The notes under the pieces are model-generated. The model ran no database searches. It was given only the letters and a program-made list of their open reading frames with translations, and was not told the origin of the DNA. This document shows positions 35,073-43,619 of a stretch of DNA of 54,539 nt, piece after piece. Origin of the DNA: an uncultured Bacteroidaceae bacterium (lineage in GTDB: Bacteria; Bacteroidota; Bacteroidia; Bacteroidales; Bacteroidaceae); the NCBI GenBank assembly GCA_939800445.1, contig CALNGU010000005.1, positions 1 to 54,539 on the forward strand, read 5' to 3'. The position numbers and the translations under genes are program-made. How positions within the stretch are numbered: the stretch's first letter is position 1; the number at the start of each line of letters is the position of its first letter.

Positions 35073-35999
35073 TCAGCGCAATGCTTCGTCCACGCAGCGG
35101 GTGTAGACGGCGAGCTTTGAGCTCTTGATGATGCGCTTGCGGTCACGCTTTTCCATCTCGGGGTAGAGGTATTCCCACATGGGGTGGAGGTGCATGAGGA
35201 GTTGTTTCTCGCCCTGCATCCTTTCTTCGTAGGCGGTGCGCAGTGCCGTCACGAAACGGCGCAGCAAAGCGCGGCGTTCATGGTCGTCGAGCGTTTTGCC
35301 AGTCTTCCACTCCATCGCCAAGGCAGGGTTGGCGAGCAATCCACGCCCGACCATGACCCCGGCAAGTGACGGAAAGCGTGTCATGACCGCATCGATGTCA
35401 TCGGTGGTCAGCAGGTCGCCGTTGAAGACGAGCGGCTTGTCGCACAGCTGGGCGAAGCGGTCGAATGCGTCGCGGTCGGCCTCACCCGTGTATTGTTGCC
35501 GTCCTGTGCGCGGATGCACCGTGACGTGTGCCAGGCGGCTGGCGTTGATGGCGGGGACGAGGGCAAGGCATTCGTCGTGGTTCTCCATGCCTGTGCGCAT
35601 CTTGAGTGTGAATGTTATTTCGGGGAAGTCGTTTGTGACCGACAGCACGTCAGCCACCTTGTCGGGCGATGAGAGGATGGCCGCGCCTTTGCCCCTGATT
35701 GTCATCAGGCGGTGCGGGCAGCCCATGTTGATGTCGATCTCGGTGTAACCTTTGTCGGCAATCATCGTGACTATCGCCGCAGCCTCGTCATGTGACGACG
35801 CGATGAGTTGCGGGACGAGGCGGGTGACGGTGTTGCGCTCGGGGGATATGTCCTTGATGTCCTTGGGACGGAACGTGCCGCCCGACTCAAGCCTTACGAA
35901 TGGCGTGTAGTAGGCATCTATGTGCCCGTAGACGGCGTTGTGCGTGTTCCTGAAGTCAAAGTCCGTGTAGCCTTGGAGCGGCGCGAAAAGTATCTGCAT
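35073..35999 (-). CDS. tRNA-dihydrouridine synthase family protein
   Basis: A 308-residue FMN TIM-barrel enzyme that reduces uridine to dihydrouridine in the tRNA D-loop. Seen: LFAPLQGYTDFDFR at the N-terminus, VPQLIAS, DINMGCPHRLM with the catalytic cysteine, LKMRTG, HVTVHPRTGRQQYTGEADR, NGDLLTTDD and GVMVGRGLLANP. The C-terminal helical tRNA-binding domain is present. The exact Dus subfamily is not assigned. It has its own promoter element upstream and no co-oriented neighbour close by. Confidence 0.93.
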   Translation of the reverse strand: MQILFAPLQGYTDFDFRNTHNAVYGHIDAYYTPFVRLESGGTFRPKDIKDISPERNTVTRLVPQLIASSHDEAAAIVTMIADKGYTEIDINMGCPHRLMTIRGKGAAILSSPDKVADVLSVTNDFPEITFTLKMRTGMENHDECLALVPAINASRLAHVTVHPRTGRQQYTGEADRDAFDRFAQLCDKPLVFNGDLLTTDDIDAVMTRFPSLAGVMVGRGLLANPALAMEWKTGKTLDDHERRALLRRFVTALRTAYEERMQGEKQLLMHLHPMWEYLYPEMEKRDRKRIIKSSKLAVYTRCVDEALR

Positions 36000-36032
36000 C
36001 GTTAATCTTCTGTTTTAGTAGTGTTTGCGGGG

Positions 36033-36040
36033 CAAAGATA
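36033..36040 (-). promoter_or_regulatory. -7 promoter element for dus
   Basis: Minus-strand TATCTTTG matches TAnnTTTG, 34 bases from the dus start at 35999 and just beyond the terminator hairpin of the sialidase gene. Confidence 0.55.
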
Positions 36041-36043
36041 CTA

Positions 36044-36074
36044 AAAGAGCCGTTCACTCGGTGGACGGCTCTTT
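36044..36074 (-). terminator. Terminator of the sialidase gene
   Basis: AAAGAGCCGT (36044-36053) pairs with ACGGCTCTTT (36065-36074). Read on the minus strand the stem ends in TTTT, as expected for the sialidase transcript; the dus promoter follows immediately. Confidence 0.8.
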
Positions 36075-36101
36075 CTGTTTGTGTGTCGGATGGGATGGTT
36101 G

Positions 36102-39100
36102 TCACTTCCTGAACTTTATGACTTTGCCGCCTACTTCGGCGATGTAGATGCCGCCCTTGAGCTGGCTGGCATCGTAAGAACCTTCGACTTGCGTAGCGAC
36201 AACCTTGCGGCCTGTCACGTCGTAGAGGTTGAGGCTCTTGTTGCCACCTACGTGGAGGACTGATGTCGCGGCATCGTAGTAGAGGTTCTCTGCCTCGATG
36301 CTTGCCACGCCGTCAGCCAAATCAAACTCGGCTGCGATGGTCATGCCGTAGTCTTCGGCCACTTCCATCACGACGACATTGTCCTCCATAATCCACATCA
36401 TGTCCTCACCGTCTATTATAGCCTTTGTGAGTTCATACCCTTGGTCGGGAGTGAAGGTGATGCGGAGGAATTGTCCCAGGTTCACCTTGTCGCCATTTGC
36501 CACCGGCTCGTTGGTGTCATCGTCCACGACGGTGATGGTGCCGTGCTCTGTCTCCTCGATGGTCAGACGGGGCGCACCGTCAGTTATGGTCATGTCGAAA
36601 TCATACACGCGGCCCTTGTCGATTTTGTCCATTGCCGAGTGGTCGGGGTGGTCAACTTTTTTGATATGCCAGGCATCAGTGAACTGGATGCGTACGCGGC
36701 TTTTGCCCAAAACAGCGTCGGCAGGGACTGTGATGGTGCGTGTGAAGTTGGGGACTTCCTGGTTGCCGTTGTCCACGAGGTCGGATGGCGCATCGTTGTC
36801 ATCGACATCACTGCCCACTTTGAACAGTTCTTCCCCGTCGTCGTCAAAGTCGTAATCGCAGTTCCAATCTATCCAGACGATCGCATGACACCACTTCATG
36901 TCATCGGTGGACACCACGTTGAGGTCAAAGGTCTGACCCGGTTTGACCGTGAAAGCGGCATCTGCCTTGACATATAGTGAGCCGGGTTTGCTGCCGTTGG
37001 AATAGTCGAGTTCAACCATCGCACCCTCGGTCGTTGCCGATGTGATGTAGCGGCTCTCGGATGGGTGTGTCGTGCCTGTCGGGATGTCGTATTCAAAGAA
37101 TGAGTAGGTGGCCTCGGTCATGCGGCTGTTGGCCATTCCTTCCTTCATGGCGATTGCCTTGAGTGTCGTGGTCTCTGAAATCTTCAACGGCTCGGTGTAG
37201 ACAGCCGATAGCTCCGTAGGGGTAGTTCCGTCAGTCGTGTAGTGGATTTGCGCACCTTCGGTCTCGGTCGTTATGGCAACCGTCTGTTCGCTCGTGTACT
37301 TCCCGCCTGGAACTGAAAACACAGGGGCGGCGACGGCCTCCACTCCTGCCTCTGACCAAGTGTCCGCGCCGTCTGTCAGCCAATCCAATGAGAAGTTGAG
37401 GAAGTAGGTCGAGTAGTCATTGGTGTTATAGTTCTCCTCGATGTAGACACCTATAGTCCCGTCTTCCAGTATGGCTATTGATGAATAGGCAGAGCCTGTC
37501 TTGCAGATGGATTTCTTTATCGGCCAAGTCTTGCCTTCGTCGTAGCTGAGGAACATTGTCACGTTTTGCCTTGTCGAGCGGTCGTTGACTATCGTGTGGA
37601 GGATACGGTCCTTGTCATATCCGTCAAGCGTTGATGTGTAGCGGACGATGTCTCCATTGCAGCCTTGCTCGACGAGTTCCGGCCATTCGCTGTGGGTGTT
37701 CCAAGTTTCGCCATTGTCATTGGAGGTGTTGAAGTAGCGTGGACCGCCGCCTTGCCTGCGGATGGACATCAGGATAGTCCCGTCGTTGAGCTCGACGACT
37801 TTTGACTCGTCGCCTGCGACCATCGCGACATCCGACACGTGCCAGGTAGCCCCGTTGTCATCAGAGTAGACGACGTGGTTGTAGAGCGTTGAGTTGTAGG
37901 AATAATGGCGGATTGCAGCCACGAACATTATTCGTCCGTCGGATGTCAGCAAGCCGCGTCCCGATGCGCAGAATGAGGCCTGCCAATAAGCACGCTCGCT
38001 GTCGCTGCATCCTGCACCGTATATCTGGTCGGTGATGTCCACCGGCTCGCTCCAGGTCACGCCGTTGTCTGTGCTCTTGGAGTAGTAGGTGCGGATTGGA
38101 TCATACGGGGTGGAAGCCCAGAGGCCGTTAGCCCCGGCGAAGATGCAGAGCAGTCCGTTCTCTTCCGTCGTTTGCACGAGGGCTGCGTCGCCGTATCCGC
38201 GATTCTGTCCCTGTCCCTTTGCGATGATGACAGGCTCGCTCCAAGTCTTGCCACCGTCAGTGCTGCGGCGCACGGTCACATCTATGTCGCCCGGCAGGTC
38301 GCCTTGGTCATACTTGCGTGCATCTGTCACGGCGACAAGTGAGCCGTCCTTGGCTGTGACAACGCCAGGTATGCGGTAGTACATCGACCCGTAATCGCCC
38401 GGGGCGAAGACCAATGTGCGTCCGAGCAGCACTTCGCGAGAAGTGGCATCCATCTCCACAGCCATGCCGTCGAGTTCTGTCAGCTTGACACTGATTGCAT
38501 TGCCTTCTGTCGCGTCGTCTGCCACGTCGAAAGTCACCCACAAGTAGACTGTCCCTGCGTTTGCCGAACCGTCAAGGGTGCAAGTCATCGTCTCTTCGAT
38601 GTTTTCAAATGTCCCGAGGAGCGTTGCCTCCGACAAGTCACGTGCGTCGAATTTGCTGGAAGTCGTCGTGTAGACTTTCACGGCATCGATGTCCGTGAGC
38701 GAGGTAGTCCCCGTCAGGTCGAGTTTCAGTGATTGGAAGTCGTAGCTGCCTTCACCCGTGATTGCCACAGTGGCGTTGACCGCGACCTCGTTGTCGTTCC
38801 CGCGGCCGGTGTAGTTGGTGTCCCCGCTGGCCGACACTGAGTATAATTGTGCGTCACCCGTTGAGACTGGCGCGTAGCCGTGCAGTGTGCCGTCGTGGCC
38901 ATTGCCGCTGATGTCGGGCAGCGTCGTGCCATGGATGCCGGAGAAGTCATAGGCGGCGACAAGCCCCTCGGTGTCCGCGCCTACTTCTGCCGTCATGTCG
39001 GCCTCGACCTCTGCTTGCGTGAGAGCTTTCTTCCAGACACGCACGTCTGCAAGTTTGCCGTCGAAGAAGTAAGCATAGCCCGTCTCGCCGCTCCTTGTTG

Positions 39101-39611
39101 CGCCCATCGTCAGCTCAAGTCCGTTGCTGACGCTCCAGCTGTCGAGGTCGCTGGTGTACTTGATGTTGCCTTCTGCGCCGTCACGGTACAGTGCGACGTA
39201 ACCCTCGGTGTGGCTGATGACCATCGCCAGGTGCATCCATGTGCCAGTCGAGCCGGAACCGGTCTTGCACCAGTCGGAGAAGACATTGCTTCCGCCTACT
39301 TTGGGCGTGTTGGCGGCGAAGTACTGCGACGACGAGCCGCCTCCCCACATCTCATAACCGGTGGTCTGCTCGCCAGTCTGGTTCATGTGGCGGCGTGCGA
39401 CAAACCGTTGTCCGTTGATCAATTGGTCCATGTTGACCCAGCAAGTGATGCTGAGGTCCTCGTCAAGGTTGATGTCGAAGTCAGCGTGCGACGGCACGGT
39501 CACATACTGGTCTTCTCCGTTGAACTCAAGCCAATTGTCCGGTGTCTGGGCCAGCGTGCTGCCGCCGACACTGACAAATGCCAAAGCGATTGCGTAGTTT
39601 TTTAATCTCAT
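36102..39611 (-). CDS. Secreted exo-sialidase with LamG, BNR-associated, CHB_HEX_C-like and GEVED domains and a T9SS tail
   Basis: A 1169-residue exported enzyme expected to release terminal sialic acid from host glycans. The start at 39611 gives the signal RLKNYAIALAFVSVGGSTLAQ. Domains in order: LamG-like jelly roll (about 25-215), a BNR-associated N-terminal domain (about 260-405), then the sialidase propeller. The propeller has the arginine of MYYRIPG at Arg413 and five Asp-boxes (RSTDGGKTW, KSTDNGVTW, YSDDNGATW, TSNDNGETW, LSYDEGKTW). After it come a CHB_HEX_C-like module (VPGGKYTSEQTV), a GEVED-like module (IDWNCDYDFDDDGEE), an InlB-like repeat and a T9SS sorting tail (LYDVTGRKVVA...GGIYIAEVGG). 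Together with the GH20 enzyme it suggests mucin foraging. Confidence 0.93.
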   Translation of the reverse strand: MRLKNYAIALAFVSVGGSTLAQTPDNWLEFNGEDQYVTVPSHADFDINLDEDLSITCWVNMDQLINGQRFVARRHMNQTGEQTTGYEMWGGGSSSQYFAANTPKVGGSNVFSDWCKTGSGSTGTWMHLAMVISHTEGYVALYRDGAEGNIKYTSDLDSWSVSNGLELTMGATRSGETGYAYFFDGKLADVRVWKKALTQAEVEADMTAEVGADTEGLVAAYDFSGIHGTTLPDISGNGHDGTLHGYAPVSTGDAQLYSVSASGDTNYTGRGNDNEVAVNATVAITGEGSYDFQSLKLDLTGTTSLTDIDAVKVYTTTSSKFDARDLSEATLLGTFENIEETMTCTLDGSANAGTVYLWVTFDVADDATEGNAISVKLTELDGMAVEMDATSREVLLGRTLVFAPGDYGSMYYRIPGVVTAKDGSLVAVTDARKYDQGDLPGDIDVTVRRSTDGGKTWSEPVIIAKGQGQNRGYGDAALVQTTEENGLLCIFAGANGLWASTPYDPIRTYYSKSTDNGVTWSEPVDITDQIYGAGCSDSERAYWQASFCASGRGLLTSDGRIMFVAAIRHYSYNSTLYNHVVYSDDNGATWHVSDVAMVAGDESKVVELNDGTILMSIRRQGGGPRYFNTSNDNGETWNTHSEWPELVEQGCNGDIVRYTSTLDGYDKDRILHTIVNDRSTRQNVTMFLSYDEGKTWPIKKSICKTGSAYSSIAILEDGTIGVYIEENYNTNDYSTYFLNFSLDWLTDGADTWSEAGVEAVAAPVFSVPGGKYTSEQTVAITTETEGAQIHYTTDGTTPTELSAVYTEPLKISETTTLKAIAMKEGMANSRMTEATYSFFEYDIPTGTTHPSESRYITSATTEGAMVELDYSNGSKPGSLYVKADAAFTVKPGQTFDLNVVSTDDMKWCHAIVWIDWNCDYDFDDDGEELFKVGSDVDDNDAPSDLVDNGNQEVPNFTRTITVPADAVLGKSRVRIQFTDAWHIKKVDHPDHSAMDKIDKGRVYDFDMTITDGAPRLTIEETEHGTITVVDDDTNEPVANGDKVNLGQFLRITFTPDQGYELTKAIIDGEDMMWIMEDNVVVMEVAEDYGMTIAAEFDLADGVASIEAENLYYDAATSVLHVGGNKSLNLYDVTGRKVVATQVEGSYDASQLKGGIYIAEVGGKVIKFRK

Positions 39612-39653
39612 AGCTCTGTTTGTGTCTTTAAAAACAATAATTTGAATTTTTCG

Positions 39654-39661
39654 CAAAGGTA
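39654..39661 (-). promoter_or_regulatory. -7 promoter element for the sialidase gene
   Basis: Minus-strand TACCTTTG matches TAnnTTTG, 43 bases before the ATG at 39611. It lies inside the in-frame N-terminal extension (to 39719), which argues against that longer start. Confidence 0.6.
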
Positions 39662-39903
39662 AGGATTTTTGCTTATGAAATAGGGTTGTATGCTTCCGAA
39701 ATTCGGCGAATAGTTCCATGTTTCAGCGCACTTAACGCAAAAGGGCGTGCGCCATACGTCTGGTTACGTCAAAACGCCCCGCCTCTGCCGTCTCTCCAAA
39801 ATCTTTCGGCCCGGTGTGGCGCGGGCATCTTGCATGGGCGTTTCCGGCGTTAGCTTACAATGATATTTATGTGGCAATGCTGACATTTTTTAATCTTATT
39901 AGA

Positions 39904-39911
39904 TATATTTG
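39904..39911 (+). promoter_or_regulatory. -7 promoter element for the acyl-CoA ligase gene
   Basis: TATATTTG matches TAnnTTTG, 25 bases before the ATG at 39936. The in-frame TTG at 39909 falls inside this element and is therefore not the start. Confidence 0.6.
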
Positions 39912-39935
39912 TACTATAATTACAAAGTCAGCCTT

Positions 39936-41735
39936 ATGGATTACGTCACTCTGTCAAATCTGGTACGGGCGCGTGCTTCGGTATTCGGCGGGAAAACTGC
40001 CATGAAACGTTGGACAAAGGACAAGACATCCTGGATTCCTATCTCCTGGAATGAATTTGCGGACGACGTGGACACTTGCTCCAGTGCCCTTGCCTCGCTT
40101 GGTGTTGCCGAAGGCGAGCGGGTCGGCGTCTTTTCGCAGAATATGCCTGAGGTGTTGACGGTCAACTTCGCGGTCTATTCCAACCGTGCCGTGGCCGTGC
40201 CATTGTACGCCACGAGCTCGGCAGCGCAAGTCGCCTACATAGTCAACGATGCTGCCATACGCATCCTCTTTGTCGGCGAGGATTACCAGCTGGAGACGGC
40301 CTTGCAAGTCCTCGACTCATGCCCGACACTTGAGACGGTGATTGTCTTTGACCCCGATGCCAAGGCTGAGGGGCGGGGAGTGATGACGATGGCCAGCTTC
40401 ATGGCGACGGGCAAGGGACTGCCCTGCGCCTCATTGGTCGCCGAGCGGCGGGCGCGGTCTGCCGAGACGGACTTGGTGGACATTCTCTACACGTCTGGCA
40501 CGACTGGTGAACCCAAGGGCGTGATGCTGCACCAAAGTAACTACACCCAGGCATTCGTCAACCACGACCAGCGGCTGACACCGTTGACGGCGGACGACGT
40601 GGCCATGGATTTCCTCCCTCTCACCCATATCTTTGAACGTGCCTGGACTTACTTCTGCTTCCACAAGGGCGTGATGGTGTGTGTCAACACGCACCCGATG
40701 GACATCCAGGAAGCGATAGCGCAGGTGCGCCCCACTGTCATGTGCAGTGTCCCACGGTTTTGGGAGAAGGTCTACACGGCAGTCCGCAGCAAGATGTCGG
40801 CTTCGCGCGGCATCGTGCGGCTGATGATGTTTGACGCGCTGCACGTGGGCAAACGCTGCAACATCGACTACCTCAGCAAGGGCAAGCGTCCCCCATTGTT
40901 GCTGGCGTTGAAATATAGGTTTTACGAGCGCACCATCTACTCCCGCCTCAGGCGCATCATAGGCATCGAGCGGGGCAACTTCTTCCCGACGGCCGGAGCG
41001 GCAGTCCCCGACAAGGTTTTCGAGTTTTGCCGCGCCGTGGGCATACGGCTCATCGTGGGCTACGGCCTGACGGAATCGACGGCGACTGTCTCCTTCACCG
41101 ATTTTGACCACTATGTCATCGGGTCGGTGGGCGAGGTCATGCCCAATGTCAGCGTGCGCATCGCCGAGGATGGTGAGATACAGCTCAAGGGAGCGACCGT
41201 CACTGCCGGCTACTACAACAAGCCCGAGGCCAACCGACAGGCGTTCACCGACGACGGATGGTTCCGCACGGGCGACGCGGGGCGGCTTGAGGGCGGCATA
41301 CTCTATCTGACTGACAGGATAAAGGACTTGTACAAGACATCCAACGGCAAGTACATAGCCCCGCAGTCCATCGAGTCCGCGCTCGTCGTTGACCGCTTCA
41401 TCGACCAGATATGCGTGATTGCCGACCGCCGCAAGTACGTCTCTGCGCTCATCGTCCCCGATTTCCCCAACCTTGAGGCCTATGCCCGCGACCACGACAT
41501 CGCGTTTGCCGACCGCCAGGCTCTCTTGTCCGACCAGCGGATAATGGACATGATGGCGCGGCGCATCGACCGCCTGCAACGGAAGTTCGCCCATTACGAG
41601 CAGGTCAAACGCTTCACGCTGCTCCCGTCGCCGTTCACGATGGCCAAGGACGAACTGACCAACACGCTCAAGGTGCGCCGCCAGGTCGTTGCCGAGCACT
41701 ATGCCGACGTGATAGATTCCATGTACGACGATTGA
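39936..41735 (+). CDS. Long-chain fatty acid--CoA ligase (AMP-forming)
   Basis: A 599-residue ANL-superfamily enzyme that activates fatty acids to acyl-CoA. Seen: the P-loop DILYTSGTTGEPKGVMLHQSN, FLPLTHIFERAW, SVPRFWEKVY, the GYGLTESTATVSF adenine motif, DGWFRTGDAGRLEGGILYLTDRIKDLYKTSNGKYIAPQSIE (signature and hinge) and a C-terminal KDELTNTLKVRR lysine. The long form with the HIFERAW and FWEKVY segments fits long-chain/very-long-chain ligases rather than acetyl-CoA synthetase. The substrate chain length is not known. It is monocistronic and convergent with the Vsr cluster. Confidence 0.92.
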   Translation: MDYVTLSNLVRARASVFGGKTAMKRWTKDKTSWIPISWNEFADDVDTCSSALASLGVAEGERVGVFSQNMPEVLTVNFAVYSNRAVAVPLYATSSAAQVAYIVNDAAIRILFVGEDYQLETALQVLDSCPTLETVIVFDPDAKAEGRGVMTMASFMATGKGLPCASLVAERRARSAETDLVDILYTSGTTGEPKGVMLHQSNYTQAFVNHDQRLTPLTADDVAMDFLPLTHIFERAWTYFCFHKGVMVCVNTHPMDIQEAIAQVRPTVMCSVPRFWEKVYTAVRSKMSASRGIVRLMMFDALHVGKRCNIDYLSKGKRPPLLLALKYRFYERTIYSRLRRIIGIERGNFFPTAGAAVPDKVFEFCRAVGIRLIVGYGLTESTATVSFTDFDHYVIGSVGEVMPNVSVRIAEDGEIQLKGATVTAGYYNKPEANRQAFTDDGWFRTGDAGRLEGGILYLTDRIKDLYKTSNGKYIAPQSIESALVVDRFIDQICVIADRRKYVSALIVPDFPNLEAYARDHDIAFADRQALLSDQRIMDMMARRIDRLQRKFAHYEQVKRFTLLPSPFTMAKDELTNTLKVRRQVVAEHYADVIDSMYDD

Positions 41736-41757
41736 CCTCCGCACCGCTGCGCGGCAG

Positions 41758-41832
41758 GGTGCGTTGTTAGTGCGACTAACAACGCTTGTTAGTCGCATTA
41801 ACAATGCTTGTTAGTCGCGCTAACAAGGCGTG
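41758..41832. repeat. 22-bp-period dyad array, TTGTTAGT variant, between the acyl-CoA ligase gene and vsr
   Basis: Three consecutive 22-bp units begin TTGTTAGT at 41764, 41786 and 41808, each a palindrome TTGTTAGT-NNN-ACTAACAA or a near match. Seen from the other axis, cores CAA-CGC-TTG (41780), CAA-TGC-TTG (41802) and CAA-GGC-GTG (41824) lie exactly 22 bp apart. It is the cleanest copy of the variant also found at 16.8 kb, and lies between convergent genes. Confidence 0.85.
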
Positions 41833-41901
41833 TCATGGCCGCAGCTTCCTATGCTGGCGCGCCGGTGTGCCTTGATGTGACCGTGGAGGTGCTGTGCGGG
41901 G

Positions 41902-42408
41902 TCATTTGCCGTAGTCGGCCTCGTCTTCGGCGGCGAGTGCCGTCGGCTGTCCGGTCAGGTCGTAGGGCTTGGGCTGTCGCGGCTTGAGCCGCTGGAGGTA
42001 GGTGTGGTTGATGAGGTATTCCATCTCGCGCAGCGTCTGTTCCCTCACCGCCGGCTTGAGCTGGCATTCCCAGATGGTCATCACGCGCCATCCCATCGCT
42101 TGCAGTTGGTGTTTGTCGCGCTCGTCCCGTGCCTTGTTGCGCTCGATTTTCGATTTCCAGAATTCATGGTTTGACTTGGGCAGGTGGCCGTCGGTGTGCC
42201 CGTGCCAGAAGCATCCGTGGATGAAGATGACTATGCCGTACTTGCGCATCACGATGTCGGGCGTGCCGGGCAGTCCCTTGACATTCTTGCGGTAGCGGTA
42301 GCCGTGGGCGAAGAGGTAGCGTCGCACGATCATCTCGGGGCGTGTGTCCCTGCTCTTGATGCGTGCCATCACTGCCGAGCGTTTCGTCTTGTCCCAGATG
42401 TCCGTCAT
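41902..42408 (-). CDS. vsr: Very short patch repair endonuclease (Vsr)
   Basis: A 168-residue mismatch endonuclease that normally nicks T:G mismatches produced by deamination of 5-methylcytosine. Residues align by number with E. coli Vsr: Asp51 in GTPDIV, His64 and His69 in FIHGCFWHGH. Cys66 and His71 of the zinc site are present, but position 73, a cysteine in E. coli, is Asp here; Cys115 is in TIWECQ. The N-terminal SRDTRPEMIVRRYLFAHGYRYR is typical. No cytosine methyltransferase is nearby, so it is an orphan. It starts 20 bp after the permease gene and is probably the last gene of the minus-strand cluster. Confidence 0.92.
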   Translation of the reverse strand: MTDIWDKTKRSAVMARIKSRDTRPEMIVRRYLFAHGYRYRKNVKGLPGTPDIVMRKYGIVIFIHGCFWHGHTDGHLPKSNHEFWKSKIERNKARDERDKHQLQAMGWRVMTIWECQLKPAVREQTLREMEYLINHTYLQRLKPRQPKPYDLTGQPTALAAEDEADYGK

Positions 42409-42428
42409 GGCTTGTCTTTGCTTGCCGG

Positions 42429-43619
42429 TCAGCGGGCTATGCGCCTGACCTTGAGGATGACTGTGGCGTGGTAGAGGATGATTTGCAGCATGAGCAGCGT
42501 TGCCGCAGCCGTGGCCAGCGTGCCTGTGCCGTCATGCCCAAGGTCTCCGAACATTGGGGACAGCTTGTCGAGGCAGGCTGAGCGTGCTGCCATCGCCAGT
42601 GCGGCGGCGCATCCCGTCTGCAACACGCCGAGGGCGGATGTCAAGATCAGGTAGGGCGAGGCGACACGGTGCGGAGGATAGCCGAGCAGGGTCAGGTTTT
42701 CGAGCTTCTGCATATTCTTTTCCAGCAGGAGATATACGCTCAGGACGAAGATGAAGAACGCCAACGCGCTTATCAGCAACCCGACCGAGATGACCAGCCC
42801 GACGACCACGCGGAGGAAGAATGCGAGGCGGCCGCTGCCATCGTCGCCCTCTGTGATGTCATAGCCTTTGTCTCTCAGCATCAATGCCAGTGCCTCGTCT
42901 GACGGGTCTGCCACCTCAAGGATGAGACGTGACGATGACGGGTGCGGCATTGTGCCATAAAGGCGGTTGGCATAGTCCATGAACGATTGCGGGACAAGGA
43001 TTGTGTTGAGGCGGTCGGAGAAGCCTGCGATGAACCCGAGGTAGGTGTCGCGGCTGCCGTGTCCTGCGATGTCGATGTTGATGTTCAGCACTCCCGCCAC
43101 GTCCTCGGAGAGCTTGGGCAGCCCTTTCGCCGTGGCGAAGCCGAAATTGTAGAGGTCGAGGTAGTTGCGGGGGAGTATTATGGGCAGGTACTTGCTGCCT
43201 TCGGTGAACCGCCATTGCTCGCTCTCGACATCGACAAACGCATCCGGCACGGACTCAAAAAACATATCGGTGGACATCTCCGCACCGTTGCCGAGGCTGA
43301 GGCGTGCGTAGACTTCGTAGGTCGAGGGGGTGAACCGCCCGACATCCGTCACTGCCGGTTGGGCATTGAGCTCATCAATCTCGTCCTCGGTGAACACTTT
43401 GCCGCCGCCCAGTGCGGAGGCCATCGTGTCAACGGGCTTGGAGATGACGACATAGCTGTTGCCTGCCAGTGCGTCCCTGCCCTCGAAGAGTGGAAGTACG
43501 TCGCCGCGCAGCACCACGGCTGTCATCACGACCGCCAGCCCCAGGACATTGGCGAGGGAGAAACCGATGATTTGTCCCGTGCTGATGTGTGTGCGGAGCA
43601 GTTTCCAGAGGAGTTTCAT
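42429..43619 (-). CDS. ABC transporter permease, FtsX/MacB-like, partner of the adjacent ATPase
   Basis: A 396-residue inner-membrane protein with one N-terminal transmembrane helix (about 17-38), a large periplasmic domain (about 40-270) and three C-terminal helices (about 270-300, 320-345, 365-388). This is the 1+3 topology of FtsX/LolC/MacB-type permeases. It overlaps the ATPase gene by four bases (43616-43619) and so is clearly its partner. Such systems usually move lipoproteins or act on the envelope without transporting a small substrate. The DUF4836 lipoprotein encoded immediately upstream is a natural candidate partner, but this is inference. Confidence 0.82.
   Translation of the reverse strand: MKLLWKLLRTHISTGQIIGFSLANVLGLAVVMTAVVLRGDVLPLFEGRDALAGNSYVVISKPVDTMASALGGGKVFTEDEIDELNAQPAVTDVGRFTPSTYEVYARLSLGNGAEMSTDMFFESVPDAFVDVESEQWRFTEGSKYLPIILPRNYLDLYNFGFATAKGLPKLSEDVAGVLNINIDIAGHGSRDTYLGFIAGFSDRLNTILVPQSFMDYANRLYGTMPHPSSSRLILEVADPSDEALALMLRDKGYDITEGDDGSGRLAFFLRVVVGLVISVGLLISALAFFIFVLSVYLLLEKNMQKLENLTLLGYPPHRVASPYLILTSALGVLQTGCAAALAMAARSACLDKLSPMFGDLGHDGTGTLATAAATLLMLQIILYHATVILKVRRIAR

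Noticed and set aside
36102-39719. Longer N-terminus of the sialidase (start at 39719)
   Set aside because: The extension contains the -7 promoter element at 39654-39661 and would bury the signal peptide 36 residues inside.
40431-41804. 457-codon minus-strand frame
   Set aside because: Antisense of the acyl-CoA ligase and it runs into the palindromic repeat array.
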